Assembly (NCBI GenBank): GCA_951813395.1
Contig: OX638356.1
Coordinates: forward strand, 2,182,501-2,246,500
From: Longimicrobiales bacterium
GTDB taxonomy: Bacteria > Gemmatimonadota > Gemmatimonadetes > Longimicrobiales > Gaopeijiaceae
DNA: 64,000 bases
Reading direction: 5' to 3'
Below the pieces are notes generated by a model. The model saw only the letters and a list, made by a program, of their open reading frames with translations, did no database searches and was not told where the DNA came from. Shown here piece by piece: positions 52,350 through 62,225 of this stretch; position 1 is the stretch's first letter, and the number at the start of each line of letters is the position of its first letter. The translations under genes were made by a program, and so were the position numbers.

Positions 52350-54781
52350 TCCCGTTTCCGTCGCCGTAGCCGCGCGGGCACGAAGGACGCCCCCAGGAGC
52401 AGCATGGTTGCGAATGCGCACACGACCGTGACCCTTAGCGCGCTGCGCACGGAGGGAGCCGTGAACCGCAGCGTAACGCTGTGGTCGCCGGGTCCGGGAA
52501 TCTCGACGGCCTGCAGCGTGAGATTGACCCGGTGGACAGGCATGCTCCGACCGTCGACCTCGGCCTCCCAGCCGGGGAACCAGTTCTCGGAGACCACCAG
52601 CAGCGCCGGCCCGCTGCTGCGAACCGTGAGCCGGCGGAGGTCCGGGGTGTCCATCTCCCACGCGACCGACCCCGAGGCGTCGGCTACGGGCGCGATTGGA
52701 ACCGGCGCGGACAGCACGGCCTCGGCCGCGGGATCGAAATCACGGGAGAGGATTCTCTCGAGCGCGCGATCGTCGTCAAGGACCGTCGTGGCTCCCGCGA
52801 GCCAGGCCCGATCCAGTCCCGGGTAGGCGTAGACGGCCTCGACTCCCCTCCCGGTTTGCACCGAACTCATGCGCGGAGCGCCCTCGTAGGGAGGCCCGCC
52901 CGCCGCTCCCTCCGGCCAGACCAGGTACTTGACGTTCATCAGGCGCAGGATGTTCTGATGCCGGGTGTTCGTGCCTTCCCTGCGGCTCGCTTCCAGGCCG
53001 AGAAGCTGACGGTACCGGGCCAGGTCGTTCGGGTGGTGCCCCGCGAACAGATCCAGTCCGAACATCGCCAGATCGACGTTCTGGTCGTCGCCGCGCAGGT
53101 CAGCGATCCGGAACGGCGGGCCGGAGTCCCGGCGAGCCTGCAGAAAGCGGGTGTTCTCGTCCGTGGCCGCCCACGCGTGAAAGTCCCATGTGCGAACGAA
53201 GGCCCGGTCCACGCGGCCGAGGTCGAGCGCCACGAGCAATCCCAGGGCGGCCAGCGCGCCGGTGAGGGGAACCTTTCGCTCCAGTCCGGCCCACAGCGAG
53301 GCGATCGTCAGCGCGGCCAGCAGGACCGCGATCACGAAGCCGCGGGTGACAAAGGGAGAGGCGGCTGCGAGCGCCGCCAGACCGCGCTGGTCCACATCGG
53401 GATACACCAGCGTCGTCCACATCCGCCCAAGCGCGCCCGACGACTGGAGGAGGAGGCCGATGACCAGCAGACCGAGGCAGCCGAGCAGCGTCCGTCCCCG
53501 CCGCGTGCGGAAGAAAGCGATGCGCGAAGGGGTCGCCCGCACCAGATCGTTAACGCCGAATGCGAACAGCGTGGTGACTCCGAAGCTCACAAGGAACGCG
53601 CTTATGGACGGAACCCGGAACAGCGAGATGCCCGGCACGATTTCGTAGAAGAGCCGCCACACGGGGGTGTGCGTCCCCAGCGCGAAGAGGAGCCAGAGCA
53701 GGCTCATCGCCGCCATGAACCACCTGAGGGCGCGCTGCCGCCGTCCGAAGAGCGCGAACACGGCCAGCAGCAGTACGGTGATTCCCAGGTACTCGTGGTT
53801 GCCCTTGAAGGCGTTCCGTCCCCAATACGTCCCGCGAGCCCACTCCGCGTCTGCGCCGCTGTTCCCGACGAACTCCGGAACCACCAGGCCCGCCACCTCT
53901 TCCGGGTGCAGCGACCAGGAACTCGAATACGCGATCGCCTCTTCGGGCGTGGCCTCGAGGGTTGTCGCGATGCGCCGGGAGGATTCGGTGACGTACTCGG
54001 CCGCCGGGATCAGCTGCACGCTCGCGATGCCGGCGCCCAGGACGGCGCACAGGAGGAACAGCCCGAATCGTGAGAGCGCAACACGGAGGTGGCTGGCGCC
54101 ATGTGCACCCGGTCCCCTTCCCCGCCAGAGGCGCACGGTGCGGAAGACCGCGTAGGCGCCGACCGAACCGAAGAGGAAGTACGCCGTTTGAAACTGGGTG
54201 GTGAGGCTGGCGAGGGCCACGGCGCCGGCGAGCGCGGCGCCCGCCTTGCCGGAGGGACTGCGGAAGACTGAATCGGCAGCCCAGAATACAAGTGGCGCCA
54301 GGGAGGCCACCATGAGCTTGCCGTCGTTGCCGGGAAGGACGAGAGTCACGATGACCGGGGCCAACAGCCAGGCGAGTCCACCGAGGGTGGCTGCGCAGCG
54401 CTCCAGACCCAGGCTGCGCGCCCAGCCGTACATGAAGAATCCGCCCGCCAGCACGTGGAGGACGAGCTTCCAGCCCAGGGCCCGGTACGGCTCCATGATG
54501 TAGTACAGGAGACTCGTGGGGTAGATCGAGTCACCTGCGGAGAGCGCTTCGACAAAGGGGATTCCGCCAAGAAGCCGTGGATTCCACAACGGGAAGTCGC
54601 CGGCCGCGAGCCGCTCCGCGAAGAAGGCTCGCGCCATGTATCCCAGGGCGAGCGTATCCCCCCCGTAGAGCATCCGGTCGGAGAAGATGAACTCTCCGAA
54701 CAGAATCACCGTGGCCAGCACGAAGATCCCGGCGGTCAGCCACCACGGCACGTTCACCGACGAATGTCGCGCGTTGGTCAT
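52346..54781 (-). CDS. YfhO-like multispanning membrane protein
   Basis: The 811 residues comprise about 13 membrane helices, with a C-terminal extracytoplasmic domain (from about residue 580). The N-terminal FIFSDRMLYGGDTLALGYMARAFFAERLAAGDFPLWNPRLLGGIPFVE and the C-terminal NWFPGWEAEVDG motif are characteristic of YfhO, a GT-C-fold family. Bacillus YfhO is implicated in glycosylating lipoteichoic acid, using a lipid-linked sugar. This fits the neighbouring polyprenol-phosphate sugar synthase. The acceptor here is unknown. Confidence 0.88.
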   Translation of the reverse strand: MTNARHSSVNVPWWLTAGIFVLATVILFGEFIFSDRMLYGGDTLALGYMARAFFAERLAAGDFPLWNPRLLGGIPFVEALSAGDSIYPTSLLYYIMEPYRALGWKLVLHVLAGGFFMYGWARSLGLERCAATLGGLAWLLAPVIVTLVLPGNDGKLMVASLAPLVFWAADSVFRSPSGKAGAALAGAVALASLTTQFQTAYFLFGSVGAYAVFRTVRLWRGRGPGAHGASHLRVALSRFGLFLLCAVLGAGIASVQLIPAAEYVTESSRRIATTLEATPEEAIAYSSSWSLHPEEVAGLVVPEFVGNSGADAEWARGTYWGRNAFKGNHEYLGITVLLLAVFALFGRRQRALRWFMAAMSLLWLLFALGTHTPVWRLFYEIVPGISLFRVPSISAFLVSFGVTTLFAFGVNDLVRATPSRIAFFRTRRGRTLLGCLGLLVIGLLLQSSGALGRMWTTLVYPDVDQRGLAALAAASPFVTRGFVIAVLLAALTIASLWAGLERKVPLTGALAALGLLVALDLGRVDRAFVRTWDFHAWAATDENTRFLQARRDSGPPFRIADLRGDDQNVDLAMFGLDLFAGHHPNDLARYRQLLGLEASRREGTNTRHQNILRLMNVKYLVWPEGAAGGPPYEGAPRMSSVQTGRGVEAVYAYPGLDRAWLAGATTVLDDDRALERILSRDFDPAAEAVLSAPVPIAPVADASGSVAWEMDTPDLRRLTVRSSGPALLVVSENWFPGWEAEVDGRSMPVHRVNLTLQAVEIPGPGDHSVTLRFTAPSVRSALRVTVVCAFATMLLLGASFVPARLRRRKRD

Positions 54782-55887
54782 TTGCGCCTCCCCAGCAGCT
54801 CACGGTAGACCTCGAGGTGCCGGTCCACCAGACGCGCGTTGCTCCAATGGGATACCACGCGCTGCCTGGCCGTCTTCGCACGCGTGGCCAGCGCCGGGTC
54901 GCCCAGCAGACGCAACACCGCATGCGCCAGCGCTTCCGGATCCGCCGGCGCGAAGAGCCCGCCCACCTCGTCGTCGACGATCTGCGGAAGACCCCCAACC
55001 GCGGAGGCGGCGACCGGCACACCGCACGCCATGGATTCCAGCGCCGCGACCGACGTCGCCTCCATCAGGGACGGAAACACCGAAAGATCCGCCGAGCACA
55101 GCAACCCCGGCATGTCCGCATGGGGGCGCGCACCCAGGAACTCGATCCTTTCCGCCACGCCCAGTTCGCCCGCGATCCCCTCCAGTCGTTCGCGTTCCGG
55201 TCCGTCCCCCACCACCATCGCCTCCACGTCCGCGCCCGCCAGAATCGTCGGCAACGCGCGCACGAAGTACTCCACGCCGTTCTTCGAAAACAGGCGCCGC
55301 GGCACCACGAGACGCTGCCGGCCGGATCGGCGCTCGACGCTGGGCGGTACCGGCCGGAAGATGTCGGTCTCCACTCCGTTGACCACGACCTCCACCGACA
55401 CCGACTCGCTCAGGCTTTCGCCTACATTGGCGATCTCCTTGCTGGCAGCGAAATTGTAGTCGCTTAGTTCAAGAAGCTTGCCAAGCGCTGTTCGTACGAC
55501 GGGACGCTTGGCGAGCCGCAGGAAATGGGATGTGTGGAGCGTGCAAAGCAGCGGCGTGCTGGCGCCTGCCAGTGCAAGAGCGCAGGGGACAAGCGATGGA
55601 AACGCCTGCGCGTGCACGACGTCGGCATCGCGTACGGCGGCACGCGTGCGCGGCGTCGACCCCACCGCGTGGATGAACCATCCCGGTGGCGTGCGTGCCG
55701 GCAACGGTGTGCGGTGTATGCGGATACCCTCTCGAACCTCTTCCCTTGCCAGACCGGGCTGAGACAGCGACGTGATCACCGTCACGTCGTGACCCCGCCG
55801 GACGAGTCCCCTGCACAGGTAGTGCACATGGCTTTCGAGCCCGCCTACCTCCGGTGGGAAATACACGCAATGCACGACGATCTTCAC
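54778..55887 (-). CDS. GT4-family glycosyltransferase
   Basis: A 369-residue GT-B enzyme. The N-terminal VYFPPEVGGLESHVHYLCRGLVRRGHDVTVIT is typical of GT4. The C-terminal nucleotide-sugar site has SLMEATSVAALESMACGVPVAASAVGGLPQIV, with the E-x7-E motif. It starts with GTG at 55887, overlapping the wecB stop (GTGA). The donor and acceptor sugars cannot be read from the sequence. Confidence 0.92.
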   Translation of the reverse strand: MKIVVHCVYFPPEVGGLESHVHYLCRGLVRRGHDVTVITSLSQPGLAREEVREGIRIHRTPLPARTPPGWFIHAVGSTPRTRAAVRDADVVHAQAFPSLVPCALALAGASTPLLCTLHTSHFLRLAKRPVVRTALGKLLELSDYNFAASKEIANVGESLSESVSVEVVVNGVETDIFRPVPPSVERRSGRQRLVVPRRLFSKNGVEYFVRALPTILAGADVEAMVVGDGPERERLEGIAGELGVAERIEFLGARPHADMPGLLCSADLSVFPSLMEATSVAALESMACGVPVAASAVGGLPQIVDDEVGGLFAPADPEALAHAVLRLLGDPALATRAKTARQRVVSHWSNARLVDRHLEVYRELLGRRK

Positions 55888-57029
55888 GGTCCGCCCCAGT
55901 CCGTCGTCTGGCGCGGCAGCCCGCTCAGTTCCGCGAGGAGAATGTCCGCGATGCGCTCGCCGGCCCGCCCGTCACCATAGGGATTGGCGGGCACGGGTCC
56001 GGCGCCGCTCCCGGCAAGGTGCCTGGTCGCCTCGGACAGGATCCGGGCGGCGTCGGTGCCGACGAGCGTGGCGGCGCCGGCCTGAACGGCTTCGGGACGT
56101 TCGGTCACCTCCCTGAGCACCAGGGTGTGCACGCCGAACGCCGGCGCCTCCTCCTGGATCCCGCCCGAATCGGTGAGTACCAGACTTGCCCTGCCAAGCG
56201 CGGCGACGAGGTCACCGTAGTCCAGCGGTGCCGCGAGGTGGATCCTCGGGTGGCCGCCAAGGATTCGCTGCGCGGGCTCCCTGACACTCGGATTCGGGTG
56301 CACGGGATAGAGCACTTCGACGTCGCCGACACGGCGGACGAGCGAGGCCACAGCCTCGAATACCCGTTCGAGCGGGCGGCCGAACGACTCGCGCCGATGG
56401 GCGGTCAGGAGCACGAGGCGGCGGCCGGCGGCGGGCAACTCGGCCGCGCGGGCGTTCCGCAGCGGAAGAGGACGGGAGCGGATCTCCTCGAGCGCATCCA
56501 CCACCGTGTTGCCGGTGACCCACACGCGCTCGGCCGCGATGCCCTCCGCGACCAGGTTCGCGGCGGCGGCGGAGGTCGGCGCGAAGCAGAAGTCGGAAAC
56601 GGTGTCCGTCATGCGGCGCAACATCTCTTCCGGGAATGGGGCCCATTTCTCGTGGCTTCTGAGGCCCGCTTCGACATGCGCCAGCCTACCCCGCTGGAAA
56701 AAGGTCACGACCGCCGCGAAAAAGACCGTGGCCGTGTCGCCCTGTACGATCGTGACATCGGGCCTGAACTCGGCGGCGACCTGCCGGAGGCCATCGAGGC
56801 AGGCATGGCCGATGTCGTAAAGAGTCTGTCCCGGCGTCATCAGGTCGAGATCGTAGTCCGGGTCGATCCCGAACGCCTGCAGGACCTGGTCCACCATGTC
56901 CGTGTGCTGGCCGGTCAGGGCGACCCGGTGGATGACCCCTCCGCGAGCCTCCAGGGCGCGGATCACGGGAGCCATCTTGATGGCCTCCGGACGGGTTCCG
57001 ATCACGGAGAGGACTCTGGGGGACGGCAT
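55884..57029 (-). CDS. wecB: UDP-N-acetylglucosamine 2-epimerase (non-hydrolysing)
   Basis: The enzyme interconverts UDP-GlcNAc and UDP-ManNAc for surface glycans. I chose ATG at 57029, giving 381 residues starting MPSPRVLSVIGTRPEAIKMAPVI; a GTG ten codons earlier is in frame. Family motifs are GTRPEAIK, TGQHTDMVDQ, VQGDTAT, HVEAGLRS, PFPEEMLRRMTD and TDSGGIQEEAPAFG. No wecC (UDP-ManNAc dehydrogenase) is in the window. Confidence 0.95.
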   Translation of the reverse strand: MPSPRVLSVIGTRPEAIKMAPVIRALEARGGVIHRVALTGQHTDMVDQVLQAFGIDPDYDLDLMTPGQTLYDIGHACLDGLRQVAAEFRPDVTIVQGDTATVFFAAVVTFFQRGRLAHVEAGLRSHEKWAPFPEEMLRRMTDTVSDFCFAPTSAAAANLVAEGIAAERVWVTGNTVVDALEEIRSRPLPLRNARAAELPAAGRRLVLLTAHRRESFGRPLERVFEAVASLVRRVGDVEVLYPVHPNPSVREPAQRILGGHPRIHLAAPLDYGDLVAALGRASLVLTDSGGIQEEAPAFGVHTLVLREVTERPEAVQAGAATLVGTDAARILSEATRHLAGSGAGPVPANPYGDGRAGERIADILLAELSGLPRQTTDWGGP

Positions 57030-57071
57030 CGTCACCTGCCTGCGGGCGGATTGCGGCACCCCGCGACCGAC

Positions 57072-58076
57072 TCAGCGGTCCCGGTCACCAGGTTCCTGCC
57101 CCATCGAACCGCTTTTCGCGCCGCGGTTCCGGAAGGCGTCGAGTTCGTCGTGCACCGACGCAATCATTTCAGCGAGAAATCCCGCGACGAAAAACAGCAC
57201 GCCCACCGTCACAAGCAGCATGACGAGGTAGAGAAGCGGTCGGAATCCCACGCCCATTGCGTATCGCGCGAAGAGTGCGGCGAGTCCGGTCACGACGCCG
57301 GAGGCGATCAGGAAGACGCCCGGGATCCCGAACGCGAGCATCGGTCTGCGGGAGAGCCGCAGTTGGAACCAGACTGCGATCAGATCCAATACGGCTCCGA
57401 CGACCCGGCCCTTTCCGGAGTACTTCGATTCCCCGGCCTCCCTCGGGTACAGGGCGATGTCGATCTCGGTGGCAGTGAAGCCCCTGCGATATGCCATGAC
57501 CACGAAGAAGCGGTGCCAGTCGTGACGCAGCCTGACGGTTTCGAGGATGTCCGCGCGGAACGCCTTCATGGAGTTGAGGTCGCTTACGGGCACGTCGAAG
57601 ATGCGCCGGCTCACGGCGTTGTAGATCGACGACACGAGCCGCTTGTCGTAGGCGCCGATCTTCCTCCCGGTCACGATGTCCCACCCTTCGGCAAGCTTGT
57701 CGAGGAAGCGGGGGATTTCGGCGGGAAGATGCTGGAGGTCCGCGTCGAAAAGGACCAGGTACTTCCTGCTGGTCGCCGCGGCCGCCGTAAGCAATGCCTC
57801 GGTCTTCCCCAGGTTGACCCGGTGCACAAGGACACGCAGGGCGGGCCATCCGGCACCCTCGCTCCGTGCCAGCTCTCCGGTGCCGTCCGTGGAGCCGTCG
57901 TCGACGAGCAGCACCTCTCCGGCGAGCCCGCACTCCTCGAAGGCGTCGCGGATCGAGCGAACCAGCCTCGGGACATTCGCGGCCTCGTTGTAGGCCGGCA
58001 CGACCAGCGCGAAGTCGCTGTAGGCGTCGGTCCCGGAAGGGCTCGCCGGTCTCGGTGCTCGTGCAGGTCTATCCAC
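57072..58076 (-). CDS. GT2 glycosyltransferase with C-terminal membrane helices
   Basis: The 334 residues have a GT-A domain (ALVVPAYNEAANVPRLV near residue 23, VDDGSTDGT, FDADLQHLP near 108) and two C-terminal membrane helices (PMLAFGIPGVFLIASGVVTGLAALF; LLYLVMLLVTVGVLFFVAGFL). This layout is that of polyprenyl-phosphate sugar transferases such as GtrB/ArnC. It lies between wecB and rpoN, eight bases from the rpoN stop. Confidence 0.88.
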   Translation of the reverse strand: MDRPARAPRPASPSGTDAYSDFALVVPAYNEAANVPRLVRSIRDAFEECGLAGEVLLVDDGSTDGTGELARSEGAGWPALRVLVHRVNLGKTEALLTAAAATSRKYLVLFDADLQHLPAEIPRFLDKLAEGWDIVTGRKIGAYDKRLVSSIYNAVSRRIFDVPVSDLNSMKAFRADILETVRLRHDWHRFFVVMAYRRGFTATEIDIALYPREAGESKYSGKGRVVGAVLDLIAVWFQLRLSRRPMLAFGIPGVFLIASGVVTGLAALFARYAMGVGFRPLLYLVMLLVTVGVLFFVAGFLAEMIASVHDELDAFRNRGAKSGSMGQEPGDRDR

Positions 58077-58083
58077 GGACTGC

Positions 58084-59541
58084 CTAGATGCGCTTTCTCA
58101 TCCTGGCGGACAACAGGCCCAGCTGGTCGCGGTACTTCGCCACCGTACGGCGGGCGATCTTGATTCCCTCGCTCTTCAGGAGGTTGACCAGAGCCTGATC
58201 CGTCAGGGGACGGCGCGGGTCCTCGTCGGCAATCAGGTTCCGGATCTTCTCCTGCACTCCCCGAGTGGACACATCCTCTCCGGTCACCGTCGGCAATCCA
58301 CCGGAGAAAAAGAATTTGAGCCGATGCACGCCGCTCGGCGATTGAACGTACTTGTCGTTGGTCACGCGGGACACCGTCGACTCGGCCATTTCGATGTGGT
58401 CCGCCACCTCGCGCAGCGTGAGCGGCTTCAGGTATTGCACCCCCCTCTCGAAGAATCCGGTCTGCCGTTCCACGATGAACCGCATCACCTTCAGCATGGT
58501 TTGCCGGCGCTGTTCGATCATCTGAATGAGCCACTGTGCGGCGTTCAGCTTGCTGTTGATGAACTCCTTGTTCTGTCCCACGAATTTCGACCTGTCCGCG
58601 GCAATGTCGCGGTACGACCGGGAAAACCGCAGGCGTGGCAGTCCCGTGTCGTTGGCGAAGACCAGGTACTCGCCATCGATCTTGTCCACGATGAGATCCG
58701 GTATGACGTAGTGATCCGGGTCGGCCGCATACCGCCTTCCCGGCTTTGGATCCAGCTTGGCGATGTCGTCGGCCGCGTCCTGCACTTTTCCGGGGGCGAT
58801 CTCGACGGCGCGCGCGATGTCCACCCATCGATGGCCCAGCAGGCCTTCGAAGTGATCGGCCACGATCCGGTACGCGAGCGTTTCCTCCTCACCCTCACGG
58901 CTCAGCTGAATCATCAGGCACTCCTGGAGACCACGCGCTCCCACCCCCGGAGGGTCGAGCGACTGGACGACAAGAAGTGCCGACTCCACCTCGGATGTCG
59001 CGGGCCGCGCGAAGAGCGCCGCGATCTCGGCCAGTTCACGTTCGCGTGCTTCATCGTCCCGGATCTTTTCGGCCTGTTCGAGCACACGGTCCCGTATCTC
59101 CTCGCGCGATGCGTCGAGACCCTCCACCACGTCCTGCACGGAACAGGTCAGGAGACCGTCGTCATCGATGTTGCCGATGATCTCCTCGGCGATCCAGAGT
59201 TGCCGTTCGTCGAGATGCAGCAGACGGACCTGCTCGCGCAGGTAGTCGTGGAGATGGCGCGCCTCCACCACGACCGGTTCGTAGGGTTCGCGGGGCTCAT
59301 AGCGCATCCTCGGTCCGCCCGCATCAAAGTCGTCGAGCAGGACCTCCTGCCAGTCGACCTCTTCGCTGTCCGGTTCGGAGAGTTCCAGGAACGGGTTTTC
59401 CAGGAGCTCCTGTTCAAGTCGGGCCTGGAGGTCCAGCAGCGGCATGTACAACAGATCCATCGCCTGATACAGGCGAGGGTTGGTCTTCATTTCCTGCCGC
59501 AGGCGAGCGCTCTGGTGCAGGCCCGTCTTGATCGTACTCAC
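58084..59541 (-). CDS. rpoN: RNA polymerase sigma-54 factor
   Basis: RpoN directs polymerase to -24/-12 promoters that need an AAA+ activator. The 485 residues have an N-terminal Gln-rich activator-interaction region (LYQAMDLLYMPLLDLQARLEQELLENPFLEL), an acidic linker, the core-binding domain, a helix-turn-helix (TLREVADHIEMAESTVSRVTNDKY) and the C-terminal RpoN box within ARRTVAKYRDQLGLL. It follows lptB by seven bases, the lptB-rpoN order common in Proteobacteria. The start is GTG at 59541. Confidence 0.96.
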   Translation of the reverse strand: MSTIKTGLHQSARLRQEMKTNPRLYQAMDLLYMPLLDLQARLEQELLENPFLELSEPDSEEVDWQEVLLDDFDAGGPRMRYEPREPYEPVVVEARHLHDYLREQVRLLHLDERQLWIAEEIIGNIDDDGLLTCSVQDVVEGLDASREEIRDRVLEQAEKIRDDEARERELAEIAALFARPATSEVESALLVVQSLDPPGVGARGLQECLMIQLSREGEEETLAYRIVADHFEGLLGHRWVDIARAVEIAPGKVQDAADDIAKLDPKPGRRYAADPDHYVIPDLIVDKIDGEYLVFANDTGLPRLRFSRSYRDIAADRSKFVGQNKEFINSKLNAAQWLIQMIEQRRQTMLKVMRFIVERQTGFFERGVQYLKPLTLREVADHIEMAESTVSRVTNDKYVQSPSGVHRLKFFFSGGLPTVTGEDVSTRGVQEKIRNLIADEDPRRPLTDQALVNLLKSEGIKIARRTVAKYRDQLGLLSARMRKRI

Positions 59542-59548
59542 CGGACGC

Positions 59549-60331
59549 TCAAGCTCCGGGGCGCGGGAACCTCGATCTCATGCGCACGGTCAGGGTCGGT
59601 CCGAGGTAGAGGTCGGCGACCTCGTCGTTCCACACGAGCTCGGGTACGGTTCCGGCCACGCGAATCCTGCCTTCGTGCATGATGTACGCGCGGTCCACGA
59701 TCTCCAGGGTTTGCTCCACGTTGTGGTCCGAGATGATCACGCCGATGTCCCGGTGCTTGAGCCCGGAGACGATCTCCTGGATGTCGTGCAGGGCGATGGG
59801 GTCGATGCCGGCGAACGGCTCGTCCAGCAGCATGAACTTCGGGCGCTGCACGAGCGCTCGGGTAATCTCCAGCCTGCGGCGCTCGCCACCCGAAAGGGAG
59901 AAGGCCTTCGCGTTCCGCAGATGGCCGATCGAGAGTTCGCCCAGGAGCTCTTCGAGCCTTTCGGCCCGCTCCTCACGACCGATATCGAGCGTCTCGAGGA
60001 TCGCCATGACGTTCTGCTCCACCGTGAGGCGCCGGAAGACAGAGGGCTCCTGCGCGAGGTAGCCGACCCCCATCCGCGCCCTCTTGTACATCGGCACCCC
60101 GGTCAACGAGGTCTCGTCGACGTAGACGCGCCCGCCATCGGGCGCAATCAACCCGACCAGCATGTAGAAGGTGGTCGTCTTCCCCGCCCCGTTGGGCCCG
60201 AGAAGCGCGACGATCTCGCGCTGTTGGACCTGGATGTCCACCTCGGAAACGACATGGCGCTTCTTGTAGATCTTGGTCAGGCCCGTGCCCCTGAGCGTCG
60301 AGGCCGTCGCGACCGCCACCCCCGCGCTCAT
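59549..60331 (-). CDS. lptB: LPS export ABC transporter ATP-binding protein LptB
   Basis: LptB powers LPS extraction from the inner membrane with LptFG. The 260 residues have Walker [11 protein letters not shown] near residue 44, a Q-loop [18 protein letters not shown], signature [16 protein letters not shown], Walker [14 protein letters not shown] and H-loop IISDHN. The DEPFAGIDP segment is characteristic of LptB. ATG at 60331 overlaps the LptA-like stop. No lptF or lptG is in the window. Confidence 0.95.
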   Translation of the reverse strand: MSAGVAVATASTLRGTGLTKIYKKRHVVSEVDIQVQQREIVALLGPNGAGKTTTFYMLVGLIAPDGGRVYVDETSLTGVPMYKRARMGVGYLAQEPSVFRRLTVEQNVMAILETLDIGREERAERLEELLGELSIGHLRNAKAFSLSGGERRRLEITRALVQRPKFMLLDEPFAGIDPIALHDIQEIVSGLKHRDIGVIISDHNVEQTLEIVDRAYIMHEGRIRVAGTVPELVWNDEVADLYLGPTLTVRMRSRFPRPGA

Positions 60332-62223
60332 CGCCAGTCTCTGCGGCGCGCAAGGAAGGGACGGGAGCGCGAGAGGGTATCGGGAGGCACGCTGACCGTG
60401 TCCGGAACGATCGTGGTGGTGTCCGGGGGCACAACCGCGGTATCGGGCACCGCAGCAGCCGAGTCGAGCGCAGCGGCGGCAGAATCGTCAGCCACCTCGG
60501 TCGAGTCCGGCGGCATCGGCTCCAGGTGGTAGCCTACGGTCTGGCCTTCAACCTCCATCTTCACGACTTCGCGCCCTCGCATGTGAATCCTGATCTGATT
60601 GCCTTCGACTAAGTGTAACGCCGGAGGGCCGTCGGGTTCCGTGGCGACCGTGTCCGAGGGGGTCATGCGGTAGAGGCTGCGAGCTTCACCCACGGCGGTC
60701 AGGGTCTCCAGTCGCGAGCGGTTTTCTCCGGTTGCAGGGCCTTCGGTCCCGGGGTCCGCCACAATGAAGTGCGCCAGGATGGTATTCCCCTCCATCCAGT
60801 CGCGACTCGCAATCTCGGGAAGTTCCTCCGAGCCGACCGGGGCCACCTGCGCTGCCTCGGCCCTGGCCGAACCCACCGCGGTGACAAGCTCCAGGAGTTG
60901 GGCCGGAGACTGCACATCGATCGAGTCCGCGGTCAGCTTGAATTCGTCGGCAAACGCCGAGGGCTGCGCAACGGAGTCCCCCGGCTGAGCCTCCGCGGAA
61001 TCGGGGCGTGCTTCAGCCGCCGCCAGAGCCCGCGCCCGCTCGGCGTCCCCCGGCGAAAGCCCGGTCGTGTCGAGGACTTCCTGCTCGGGCGGAGGGAGCG
61101 ATGAGATGGCGACCAGGCGATTGACCTCCCCGCCGTCCAGAAACATGCGAATGGCGGGAGCGTTCATGACCATCTCCCTCCCCACGAGCTCCGCGTTTCT
61201 GCGGGCGAGAATCTCCTCGCTCAGCCCGGTGGTGGGCGTCACCTCCACCGCGTCGGCCGTCAGTTCGAATCCTCGTTGCTCGACGCGCGCGCCCCCGATT
61301 ATGGACATGGTGCCGAGATCCTGATCGAAGTCGAGTGAATCCCCGACCGCTCTCAGTGAGTCGCGCAGGACGACGACGTCTACCGCCGCGCGGAAGTAGC
61401 GCCGACCGTCGATCATGAAACGGCGCGCCTCGATGTCGTATGGCGGAGGACTGACCGAGTCGACCGGGGGCATTTCCGCGGGAGCGACAGCCTCATCCTC
61501 CGCCTCGGCTTCCGTGGTGTCGGGCGGCGGCGCCTCGGTGGTATCCGCCTCGGCTTCGAGTGTCTCGATCGCCTCGACCTCAGTGGTGTCCCGGCCGGCG
61601 TCGGCGGTCTCCGGTACCGCGGCTTCAGTGGTGTCCCCTTCCGCTTCGGCAATCGCGGGCACCTCGGCCTCCGTGCTGTCGGGGACCGCCAGGTCGGTGG
61701 TGTCGGTGGTCTCCGCCTCGGGGGAAGGGGGGGGCGGCATCGGTACGGGTGGCGGATGGAACGTGGCGCGGGGGTTGCCCCCATAGACCAGAACGCGATC
61801 CAGGGGACGGAACTCGGAGGCCTGGTAGTACCTCAGGCTGTCACCTTCGATAATCGCGTCACTGTGCAGGTCGGTCACCGTTACCCGGGACCATGCCTCA
61901 AGCTGGCTGACGTTGCCGAAGTAGCGCGCGCTGTCGGCGTCGAGCCGCGTATCCGGGTCTTCAAAACGAATCCTGCCGAACAGCTGCACCGTCCCGTTGA
62001 ACTCGTAGACCACCGCCGAGTCGGCGAGGATTCGGGTGCTGTCCGAGCAGCGGTAGTCGATCCCGCCCGAGGCCCGGTGTATGTAGTTCAGGGAATCGAA
62101 GCGTGTGCTGTGGGTGTAGCCCCCCACGGCGTCCAGCCAGCACTGTCGCTGTTGTCCGGCCGCAACTCCGGGCAAGACAGCCGCCGCAAGCCATGCGCCA
62201 CCGGCCCAGCCCGCGAAGCGCAT
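60328..62223 (-). CDS. OstA/LptA-like LPS transport protein with acidic repeat insert
   Basis: ATG at 62223 gives 631 residues. A signal peptide ends VAAGQ near residue 24. OstA-type beta-jellyroll segments follow ([58 protein letters not shown]), with more from about residue 270 onwards. Between them (about 175-265) lies a low-complexity acidic stretch rich in DTTEA-like units; a second Asp/Thr/Pro-rich tail runs from about 585 to the end. Normal LptA is about 180 residues, so this is much longer, closer to OstA-like proteins of Bacteroidota. Position between lptC and lptB supports the LPS role. Confidence 0.85.
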   Translation of the reverse strand: MRFAGWAGGAWLAAAVLPGVAAGQQRQCWLDAVGGYTHSTRFDSLNYIHRASGGIDYRCSDSTRILADSAVVYEFNGTVQLFGRIRFEDPDTRLDADSARYFGNVSQLEAWSRVTVTDLHSDAIIEGDSLRYYQASEFRPLDRVLVYGGNPRATFHPPPVPMPPPPSPEAETTDTTDLAVPDSTEAEVPAIAEAEGDTTEAAVPETADAGRDTTEVEAIETLEAEADTTEAPPPDTTEAEAEDEAVAPAEMPPVDSVSPPPYDIEARRFMIDGRRYFRAAVDVVVLRDSLRAVGDSLDFDQDLGTMSIIGGARVEQRGFELTADAVEVTPTTGLSEEILARRNAELVGREMVMNAPAIRMFLDGGEVNRLVAISSLPPPEQEVLDTTGLSPGDAERARALAAAEARPDSAEAQPGDSVAQPSAFADEFKLTADSIDVQSPAQLLELVTAVGSARAEAAQVAPVGSEELPEIASRDWMEGNTILAHFIVADPGTEGPATGENRSRLETLTAVGEARSLYRMTPSDTVATEPDGPPALHLVEGNQIRIHMRGREVVKMEVEGQTVGYHLEPMPPDSTEVADDSAAAALDSAAAVPDTAVVPPDTTTIVPDTVSVPPDTLSRSRPFLARRRDWR

Positions 62224-62225
62224 CG

